Shown here piece after piece: positions 55,182 through 64,000 of a stretch of DNA of 64,000 nt (positions within the stretch are counted from its first letter, which is position 1; every line of letters begins with the position of its first letter). A program made the translations under genes and the position numbers. Origin of the DNA: Leucogyrophana mollusca (taxonomy: Eukaryota; Basidiomycota; Agaricomycetes; Boletales); assembly GCA_021014945.1 (NCBI GenBank), contig MU266440.1:1-64000 (forward strand). Reading direction: 5' to 3'. The notes under the pieces are model-generated. The model was not told the origin of the DNA and ran no database searches. It was given only the letters and a program-made list of their open reading frames with translations.

Positions 55182-55396
55182 GTCGTTCTCCCTTTTTCAC
55201 CGGCACCGTACCTAAAGGGTAGCAGGAATACCGGCGTTCCAGACATATTGACATTGTATTGACATGTAGTTTGTACTCCGGAAAACCCAAGATTATGGTT
55301 AATGAGCTACTCGTTGAGCAGTAGAAAAGGACCAAGCTAGGGACTATCTAGTAGGACGATCATGTCCCTGGCAGCGCGACCCCAAATATCGCATCA

Positions 55397-57249
55397 TTAG
55401 CAAACCTCCCGCTCTCCCATCCCACCTCGAATCTCCAGACCATCGTCTCCCAGCACGGACTCCAGCACCCCCTCCTCCTCTCCAGTCACACTCGACAGTG
55501 CCGACGGATCGCCCGAGCCGAACCGTATCGTGCTCGGCTCTTCCTGCAAAGTGCCCTCTCTGCTCCTTAGTTCCTCTGCGCGCAGCCGGATCACCATGCG
55601 GGGCCCGAAAATGACGACGAGTGCAAAGAGGACGTTGCTCACGACATCGAGCATCTCGGACTGCGAGAACCTGGGGAGCGTTTCGGGGATGCTGAGTGCT
55701 TGCCATAGCGCGTAGCTGGTGGTGCCACAGATAACAAGCGCAAGGGGGCAAGAGGCGGCGGGCGAAAGGCGCACCACAAGAAGTAAAGTGTTTGGTCTGC
55801 GGTCAGAAATTTTACCAGGGGGTTCACCGACCATCCTCCGCCCAAGGCCCTGGCTTCGAGTGCGTGTCTTGAGAACACGGACAGCGCAAATCCGAACAAT
55901 ACCGTGTCGAACGCCAGTTGGACACACGCTTGAGCCGCTGGCAAGAACCCGAATATAGAAATATCCTTGTCAATTTCCTGTCCGACACTCCCGATGGCAG
56001 GGCCCATCGACAATACTATAAGATTAGATATCAGCATGGTAGAGACGAATCAAATTATTACTCTGAATGCACTGGAGTGTCCAATAAATGAAAAATTGAA
56101 CTGTTTTGCGGAGAGGGCCACCACCACCACTGTCTGGCAAACAAAGCAAGCCGAGAGAAAGATCAGGACCGTCTTCGACCGGCCGCATAAGGCGAAGACA
56201 CGCATGAGGAGGATTGCTGGCCACGACCGCGGGCGGTCAACTTGTCAGCAATGACCTCGACTACAAGCCACACGCACCTTGCATAGCTGTGAGGAACACG
56301 TTGAGCGACCAGCCAACGATGATGTATATGATTTTGACTTGAGGATTCACAAAGATCTGGGTTCAAGGCGGGAATAATAAAAAAAGGTTGTACTTACACC
56401 TGGATATTTTACATCGAGCGCAACCGTCAGATCCGAGTCGCCAGTGGGACGGAGAGATGTTGGTCAAGCTTACCCCTGCTCATTGAATGTCAAACAGTTA
56501 TATGTTTCCTGAGATAGTAGGGCAAGAAGGAACTAACCTTGAGTGTCCAGTTGAGACGGACGATTGCTGTAGTAGGTGATCAGCGAAACGAGGGCTTGTC
56601 TTCAAGAGCTATCATACACGCTATATTTGTACTATCGACCACACATTGGAATCAGTTACGACAGTCGCGGCACGGGCCGGTATGTTACGGTAGACTCACA
56701 ACACGAATACTGAACCAGAGTAGCGGGCCTTAGGTACCGTTAAGGTTGAACGACTTAGGTTGGCCGAGTTCCCGAGGAGGTGAAGGGATACACATACCAC
56801 GAGGTAAAGTGCTGTCGTGGGGCCCCACCGGCGATTCTACACCGGTAAGCTCTGGTGGTGAGTACATGGCCAGAAATCGATCTGGGACACTCGTTTGCAT
56901 ACCCATATGTGATCCACCTAAGTTGAATGCAACACCAAAGAACTTTCAGCATGATCTACCGGAACGAAGGGTAAAGATGGGCGCTTACCTCTTGTGAGAA
57001 GTTGAGTACTGAGCTCAGGGGTCATCCTCCACGTCAGGGGTGGGGATGAAGCGTGGGGATACGATGCACTTGCCTTGGTCATACGTGACTGCAGCTCCTG
57101 TTGCCACTGCAGAGAAACCATACGAGTAAGTGGGTCGGATTTGACGACATGTACATCGCAAGGCAGTGATTAATTCAATGCTTACTTGTGAGGTAGACGA
57201 GAGACTGCGTCTGATAGAGAGCTTGGATTAGAGAGTTCGGGTCTGACAT
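55397..57249 (-). CDS. DUF6533-type seven-helix membrane protein
   Basis: Members are multi-pass membrane proteins common in Agaricomycetes, without known function. Joined exons start MSDPNSLIQALYQTQSLVYLT (57249), then MATGAAVTYDQVLNFSQEVD, HIWNRRWGPTTALYLV, the opening seen in DUF6533 proteins. Further helices include the region 55640-56040 (SNLIVLSMGPAIG, DTVLFGFALSVFSRH, AADQTLYFLW, ALVVIFGPRMVIRLRAEELR). The tail is acidic and ends [11 protein letters not shown] at 55397-55399. One donor after YDQ at 57073 is GC rather than GT (exon AAG, then GCAAGT), a rare but known splice type. The in-frame upstream ATG at 57381 is less likely because DUF6533 proteins start close to the first helix. 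The start and the middle exons are less certain than the family. Confidence 0.75.
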
Positions 57250-58283
57250 GGCATGAAGCTCATAAATGGGAGCGCTCGAGGATTTGGTTGAAATATATAC
57301 TGCACCCTCTCCGAGTCTGATGGTGTCTGTCGTCGGGCCGCCAAACCATTTGATACTTTTGCGCTTACCAGGAACCGCCATGGCGTTGATGGTTGCTCTA
57401 GAAGACGATCACAGACTGGATAGCCCTGAGTGTCACCTGGTCTTTTTTGTATGTGGCGGCCGTGCCACCGTTGGCTGGAGAGACACTGAGTCAGTATGCT
57501 ATCAGTAGGTCCCTGACAGTGAATCAGAACGTGAGATTGGCGCGTATGCGAGTGGTTGATGCGACGGACGGCACAGGCACATGTCGATTGCTGTTCAAGT
57601 TCGATGTCTGGAGCTGTGATGCGGGGCTGTCTTCAATCATGATGGTCGAAACCGTTCAAATGGACCATAACGGAACCCGCATTTCCGTTGTTTGTCCTGT
57701 GTCCCATGGATGACGGTGGTTGTCTTCATTGACCTCCATTCTCCCATATTCTTCGTCAGACTCGTGATGTGTTGGGCAGCGCATAAGCACATACGATCCA
57801 TTTTATCGGTTCGTCCTCTACCGCAAATGCGGCTGAACAGGGCTGAACACCAAGTACATCCCCGATCATTGTTTGGCTATTCTAACTTCGATCAAGCGTA
57901 CAACCATAGCCAGCCGATGCACGTGATATCGCGTCGTGACCCATTCCGAAACGATTCCATTCTTTAAGCTTTATAGTTTCACTCTTTAGTGCGTTCCATT
58001 CCAACGGCGAGGAAATGTTGTTTTGTCCAGAGTTCTTGACTCTTGCGCCAGTCCAAGTACAAATGCGCGGAACTGCTAGGGCGGTGTGCGCGACATGCAG
58101 GTCTCACTAGGTCTCACTGCTGCCAGGTCGCGTTCAGAATAGCAAACCAGCTGCCAGGCTCGATCACAATGCTGCACATCTTAGTCCGGATCCATTGTTC
58201 AAAAGGCACGATTAACATCATTCGAACTTTGGGTAGCACTGCTCCCAAAGGGCTGACCGTTTTGCACACCCGCCCCTCCCACT
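57250..58283. other. Divergent intergenic region, 1.0 kb
   Basis: Upstream region of the DUF6533 gene (-) and the GH5 gene (+). Short frames on both strands show no family resemblance. It could hold shared regulatory sites but none can be named. Confidence 0.5.
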
Positions 58284-60298
58284 ATGCTTGCGAACGTTAC
58301 CGCGTTCACGGCGCTCATTCAGGCCCTAAGCCTCACCCAAGGTTCCTTCAAGCCAACCCCGAGCCTCTACGCTGCGGCTTCCAATTCGAGTCTAACTACA
58401 AACACCGAGTCTGCGCCTGCTCGCGATTTTGGTGTCCCATCGCCACCCTCTGGCTTTGTGAGCGTTCATTCACCCGCAGCTGGGGGTCGATTTGCGTCAC
58501 AGAACTCTCTGTCCTCTCAAGACCCAAAATGCTCAGTGGCCCCATACGACCCTCCTCCAATTCTGAATCAGACATTCCCGCCGTTTGATCAGTCCCAGGC
58601 TAATGTGTATCGCTATCGCCAACAACAATCTGTCAATCTCGGGTCATGGTGAGATTTTTGCTCATGACAATTACCATTATCTCAACCACGACTATGAGGT
58701 TCGTTCAGGAAAACTGGATGGTTCCATCTCTGTTTACCTGTGCTTCCGGGCCCCAAGCCGCAGAATTGGATGTTGCTTCTGGTTGGGGATCAACTGACAA
58801 TGCCCGGGCTGTCCTTGAACGTCACTGGGACAATTTCATCAACCAGTCCGACTTTGACTATCTTGCCAGCATAGGCATCAACACCGTTCGCCTTCCTGTT
58901 GGATATTGGACTTTTGGCCCCTCCTATTGTGTCGATACCCCGTTTGCACCTTTTGCGGACGTCTACCAGAACTCTTGGAATCGGGTCCTTCGAGCAATCA
59001 ACATGGCAGCACAGTCTGGTATCGGTGTTCTCCTAGACCTTCACGGCGCAGTCGGCAGCCAAAACGGCCAGTCGCATTCTGGTATTTCTGACGGCAAAAC
59101 CAATCTGTTCAGCAATCCTGCCAATATGGACAAGACTGTCGCTATACTAACGTTTGCAATGCAATCCCTCGGTTACATCACCAACGTGGTGGGTATCCAG
59201 ATCCTGAACGAACCTCAAAATGTCCCACAGTTGATTGATTTCTGTCAGCGGTTGTATTTTGTACATACACCGCTCCTCAATATTTATCAGGTTTTTCACA
59301 GATGCAAGGACGATTACAGCAATGAGGCAAGTGTCACCCATCGCGCACAGCTTCCCCCTGTATATCCACGATGGTTTCGATATCGAGCGCTTCAGCGATT
59401 TCATCACCAATCGCACGGATTTCGTCGTGGAAGACCATCATTCTTACTTTGTCTTCACGCCCTCAGATGATTCCGAACCTGCTTCTCAGCACACAGGCGA
59501 CGTAAATGGACCCATAGCTTTTACGCTCAGTGCGGCCTCTGTCAAAGAACGCAGGAACTTGGTCGTTGACGAATGGTCGTGTGCGTTGACGGACAAGAGC
59601 CTTTCGACGCAAAACGATCCTGTGCAGGCTCGCAGAGATTTCTGTACCGGACAGATGAATGTTTACGCGAATACCAGCGCTGGATGGGGATTTTGGGGTG
59701 AGTGAGAAACAGTGCACTTCGCGGTCTTATTGGCTTATTGTTCCCATTGTTAGCATACAGGAAGGAGAACTGCGATGATGATCCTGGCTGGTGCTTCGAG
59801 GCGGCTGTGGGACATAGCCTTCCTGCGACATTCTTTTCGTATGGTCGACCTCCACCGACGAATGGCAACCAACTCCAGGCCTTGTACTCCGCTGTCGCGA
59901 ACATGACGGTTCCTCTCGGGTCATCCATCTTGGAGAAACTCCAGGACCCGGCCGTAAATGCCACGGATTATTCAGGCGCTCCATCACCTGGTGCTTCCAA
60001 TCCATGGTCAGGCGGGTTGAAGACGCGCGAAGGGAACTCGACTGATCTCACCCCTGCCCAGGTGTCCATCGTCAAGGGATATTCCGATGGGTTCCTGACC
60101 GCGAAGATCTTTGCTCAAACTGGGTGGTCCAAGTTGGGGTTCACAGGACAATATATAGAAGACAGCCTCAGTGCCCTTGGACCAACAGTTGTGTCGCCTG
60201 GGACGGAAGATAAATACAGGCAGGCGTTTAGGATGGGACTGGGAGATGGGGAGAACATTATTTACAACATTTGTCAGTCTGGAGATTCTGCACCCTAG
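58284..60298 (+). CDS. GH5 exo-beta-1,3-glucanase
   Basis: Hydrolyses beta-1,3-glucan and works in wall remodelling or carbon release. Start MLANVTAFTALIQALSLTQG at 58284 looks like a weak secretion signal; a serine-rich linker of about 90 residues follows. The first intron join restores VNLGSWFVQENWMVPSLFTC, very close to the GH5_9 core. Further: NTVRLPVGYWTFG, GIGVLLDLHGAVGSQNG, GIQILNEPQ with the catalytic acid Glu, SYFVFTPSDD, and VVDEWSCALTD, whose Glu is the nucleophile. Then WCFEAAVGHSLP and a C-terminal tail ending ENIIYNICQSGDSAP at 60298. Both catalytic residues are present, so it should be active. At least four introns, including one near 59240-59310. ALG3 starts only 83 bp downstream on the same strand. 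Confidence 0.87.
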
Positions 60299-60381
60299 AG
60301 TGAAATGTTAGCTTGACTCCGCCTGACGGTCACGGTGTAGGAGGTGTCGCAAGTATGTACATTGCACAGCTTTTGATCGAG

Positions 60382-61881
60382 ATGTCCTCACAAACCTCCA
60401 CGTCCTCGAATTCGCTCATCCACTCGCTTTATGCATTCTGTCGCTCTTTGCTCGTGGACCAAAAGTACTTCTGGGTTATCGCATGCGCAGTGGTCATCGG
60501 AGATGCGGTCCTCACCCAACTCATAATTCGTTTCGTGCCATGTTAGTCGAGCCCATTGCCTTTCCGTCCAACTGGGCATGACCAACTCATTACACAGATA
60601 CAGAGATTGACTGGGAGACGTATATGGTCCAAGTAGACATATACCTGAATGGCGAGCGAGACTACATGAAAATCTCGGGGCCGACTGGTCCTTTGGTGTA
60701 CGTGGCAGCAAGTATAGGACGGAAGTGAAATGCTCACAGAAGCAGTTACCCAGCTGGACACGTCCACATCCATCGCTTTCTCTACTGCATCACCGATGTT
60801 GGGAGGAACATCTATCGCACCCAGCAAATTTACGGTGGCTTGTATATCCTATCACTGGTTTTGTCTTGCGCTATCTATCGCGGAGCGAACGCTCCCAACT
60901 GGACTCTCTTGCTGTTACCCCTCAGCAAACGGCTACATTCCATCTTCGTATTGCGCTTATTCAATGACTGCTGGTCCGTGGTCTTCATTCAAGCGGCTAT
61001 CCTTGCGTTCCAGCATTCTTGGGACGACTTAGGCATGTTGTTCTTCAGGTAAGACAACTCGGACAAGTGTCGAAGCTGCTGACCAAATGGCCCATATCAG
61101 CGCCGGCCTCTCGGTGAAGATGTCAGCCTTGCTGTATCTCCCAGGACTTCTGGTCATCCTCTTCAAGCGTCACGGCTTCCTCGCGACGCTGCGCCATCTC
61201 CTCGTGCTGGCATGCACGCAGACGCTTGCCGCGCGCTCTTTCCTCGGTAGCAACGTCTGGTCATATCTACACAACGCCTTCGACCTTTCTCGGGTCTTCT
61301 TATACAAGTGGACAGTGAACTGGCGGTTCATCGACGAGATTACGTTCTTGAGCGCAGGATGGGCTCGAGGCTTACTTTTAGGACATCTTTCAGTACTCGT
61401 TGCGTTTGGCCTGTTTAGGTGGTGCCGCAGCGATGGCGGCGTCGCAACCGTTTTGAGCAGAGGTCTTCGACGTCCTGCGCTCCCCGCAGGTCTCGCTCCA
61501 GTATCGCCCGATTGTCAGTCTCTTTTATATACCGCGTTCGGTCGACGCTGACACAGGATTCAAGATGTTGCCACTGTTCTCTTGACGTCCAACTTGATTG
61601 GCATACTGTTCGCTCGCTCTCTCCACTACCAATTTTATTCGTGGTACGCCCAGCAAATACCGCTGTTAGCGTGCAGGACCAAATACCCTGTGGTATCTCA
61701 GTACGTGAATACGCCTTCGAATGGTGGCGCTTTCTGAATGCAAACCAGGCTAGCGATAATGATCGCGATTGAATATGCTTGGAATGTGTTTCCCTCAACA
61801 CCGATGTCATCTGGTCTTCTGGCGGCGGCAAACGTGCTACTGGTGATGGGCGTTTGGCTCGGCTATCCAGAAGGCAGATAG
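60382..61881 (+). CDS. ALG3: ALG3 alpha-1,3-mannosyltransferase of N-glycan assembly
   Basis: Adds the first dolichol-phosphate-mannose-derived mannose to the lipid-linked oligosaccharide on the lumenal ER side. The start is taken as [10 protein letters not shown] at 60382; an ATG at 60355 is in frame and also possible. Family motifs: [40 protein letters not shown] (joined across an intron with donor GTACGT), [59 protein letters not shown] and [20 protein letters not shown]. Multi-pass membrane segments run throughout. The end reads [13 protein letters not shown] at 61879-61881. Length matches Alg3. Convergent with TRS130, whose stop lies 79 bases beyond. Confidence 0.92.
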
Positions 61882-61960
61882 GTGTAGTCAATTACGCACA
61901 ATGTAAATATCCTGGGCAAAACGGGGAATAATAAGTACTGGGTAATCAGCAGGTGTGTCA

Positions 61961-64000
61961 TCAGTTCTCGCCACCCATGCCCACGACAAATGTGCTTCTG
62001 CCCCCTCTGGGTAGCACCATGATCTTTTCAGCTCCGTGCACCTGATGGGTGTCAGCGCTGGGTAGGTTTGTTGATCCCATTCCAGCGACGTTGGACAAAG
62101 GGAGTGGCCGGACATTAACTTTGGGTAAGGCCAGCTCCCCGTGACGTAGTGCAATTAGCGTTAGGGGTACGCTATACGTCTCTCCGTCCTTCAAACGTCG
62201 GTGCTCAATGTTGGGAAACCTCGAATCAAACGAGCTACTTACCACCACGGCGAAATCGCCTCGTTTCCGCCCGCAAACAAGCCAATCTTTCACCATCTCC
62301 TCGACATCGTAGCGCATCATATAGCGCCGACGCTTGCCATCACTCTCGCCCCAGTGCAGGGAATTGCAGATGCTCAAAGTTGACGATATGGGCTGGCCAG
62401 CATATGTTGGTGGTAACTTGTCTGGTGCTACTTCTGCGGAAAAGGGCGTCGGGTGAATTCCTATCCGCACAGCAGCGATGATCTGTTGATGATAATAAAA
62501 TCAGCCACGGTAGCACAGATCAATCTTCCGAAAGCTAACGGACATTTGCTCTGGGTATGTCAACCGGAATTTTAATTTCCCGCCATGGCGAAGCCGGGCC
62601 CGAAGGTCTGTTTTGCGCTAGGAGCTGGGAGATACGAACCTTGATGAGGCGATCATCAAAGCATAACAGGATGGGGTCGCACCGTTTTAACGGAATTGAA
62701 GACTTCTGCGAGTTCTCCCTCGAAGTTCAACGAGCCTGGGATATTGAGTTCGCCCGTCACGCCATACAGTCGAACCCAATCGGCATCGCTTTCGAGATAA
62801 TCGACGAGTTTGCCGATAAGGATTTGTCGATGGGAGGTTGCGTCAGCGTGGTCGGAAGTGGCCGTATCGACTGCTTCCTTGATCAAAGATTCGACCTCTG
62901 TGAAATCATGTTGAGTACGGGATTCTTCCAGGGCAGAGGGCCAGTTCATACCTTCTCGTAGCATGCGGTATTTGATAACAAGATAGAGCGGATCCGAGAC
63001 TTCTTGGGTTCAAAAAATGGCTCAGCTATCCCAATATTCCACTTACCTGGGCCATTTGGGGACTCTATGGAGAACAGGAACTTGGCCGCATGATCAGGGG
63101 TGACCGTCTGCGAGTGGTTAGGCTCGATCCTGGCGTGATGTTACCGAAAGCTTACAACAATAGCGTGACTTGGACGACACCCAGTTATCTTGACGCCCTC
63201 AAGACCACCTTCGGGACCTTCCAGACACGCTGACGATATTCGTACGTGCTGGTGAGTGGTAGTGGAGATCGTGAACTTCGAGAAAAGCCTGTAGTCGGCG
63301 CCTCGTTAGTATTTCACCGCCCGGCCAGCTAGGACGCACCTCTTTCCACGGAAAAAGTCCTCCACGTTCACCGCGACTGGTAATGACACCGTGACAACTC
63401 TCGATGTTCGTAAAGTTCGTGTGATCGAGGGTTGTTCAACAGTGCTATACGTCACATCGATATTTATTTTCTACTTACGAAGGTGGGGAAGTCAAACGAA
63501 CTACAAGAGGTAGGCAGACTTACCATCGCATGATACCTCGAGGCATCTGAATGGGGCACTGATACCACAAGATTGGCATCTTTCGGGACATTCGTAAGTG
63601 AAATTGAATTATCGGACGCTTCGAGTTCTCCTATGCCTGCCATATGAGTAAGATCAGCGATGCTACACAGCAATGCCTAGGCGAGAGCTAACCGTCACTC
63701 TCTAGACCCGCGCCAGGATACCGGAAGTGCACTCCTGCAGGAGCTGAGAGCTTGAGTGTAGCCTTGGCCACAACATTGCGGCCGGCTGCAAGAACCACTA
63801 GAACCTTCGACGTAGCTCCCAGCTCCACTGATCAAGTGGGACGGACAAATTGGGTGTCTGTTCGCCATCAAGTACAGGAGGACTCACTGTGACGCGGCTG
63901 TCCCAATCGGACATCTAAAGCTCGTATATCTTTGGGTATCTGTATAAGCTTTGGGCTCGTCTTTTGTGATGCATGACCAGTAGGCTTGTGGTTCCACTGA
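61961..64000 (-). CDS. TRS130: TRAPP-II subunit TRS130/TRAPPC10, C-terminal part
   Basis: Partial: the gene runs off the right end of the window, so the start is not seen. TRAPP-II is an exchange factor for Ypt31/32 (Rab11) at the late Golgi. Visible parts: GELEASDNSISLTNVPKDAN near 63600, preceded by exon sequence reading VELGATSKVLVVLAAG and PAGVHFRYPGAG; then MNWPSALEESRTQHDFTEVE near 62900; and the end YMMRYDVEEMVKDWLVCGRK, RRLKDGETYSVPLTLIALRH, ELALPKVNVRPLPLSNVAGM, ending TFVVGMGGEN at TGA 61961-61963. The last parts are the Trs130/TRAPPC10 C-terminal region. Several introns. Confidence 0.8.

Noticed and set aside
57381..57381. ATG at 57381 as DUF6533 start
   Set aside because: The extra 44 residues are not hydrophobic and the family starts just before the first helix; ATG at 57249 fits better.

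Overview
This window is nuclear DNA of a filamentous basidiomycete, most likely an Agaricomycete. Nearly every gene is split by many 50-70 nt GT-AG introns, genes sit tens to hundreds of bases apart on both strands, and the products are typical eukaryotic housekeeping proteins. Lineage-typical items include a DUF6533 seven-helix membrane protein, a Zn2Cys6 regulator of a form common in mushrooms, and long disordered proteins. I see no bacterial operon structure, CRISPR array, insertion sequence, intact transposon, virus or secondary-metabolite cluster. Intron boundaries were worked out by eye from reading frame and GT/AG signals; ends given for multi-exon genes are start codon to stop codon.

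Layout. 1-7 kb: divergent pair of the SHR3 permease chaperone (-) and a mitochondrial RsfS/Iojap-type ribosome-silencing factor (+); a gene-poor stretch; a small conserved protein (+); splicing factor SPF45/RBM17 (-). 7-18.4 kb (all -): succinate dehydrogenase flavoprotein, a TBC1D5-like Rab GAP, and the WDR24/Sea2 subunit of the SEA/GATOR2 complex, whose RING-like C-terminus lies far downstream of its beta-propeller. 18.6-28 kb (-): Zn2Cys6 transcription factor, cytosolic HSP70 with a heat-shock type promoter, and the PP2A B56 regulatory subunit. 28.5-38.3 kb: conserved protein of unknown function (+), mitochondrial citrate synthase (-), SEC66 (+), USP7/UBP15 deubiquitinase (-). 39.8-50.4 kb (+): a very large disordered protein, DNA primase large subunit PRI2, phosphatidylserine synthase, SMC5/6 subunit NSE1. 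50.5-64 kb: a mitochondrial-type AAA ATPase (-), an intron-containing tRNA-Asn (+), the DUF6533 membrane protein (-), a GH5 exo-beta-1,3-glucanase (+), the ALG3 mannosyltransferase (+) and the 3' part of TRAPP-II subunit TRS130 (-), cut by the window end.

How the genes relate: there is no single pathway. Loose themes are ER and membrane traffic (SHR3, SEC66, ALG3, TRS130, TBC1D5-like GAP, WDR24), mitochondrial metabolism (SDH1, citrate synthase, RsfS, AAA ATPase) and DNA maintenance (PRI2, NSE1). The least explained parts are the three conserved or disordered proteins without assignable function, the unusual splice sites and micro-exon, the palindromic tRNA intron, a TATA-like promoter 1.2 kb ahead of the giant disordered protein, and a perfect 18-bp palindrome in a long intergenic region.
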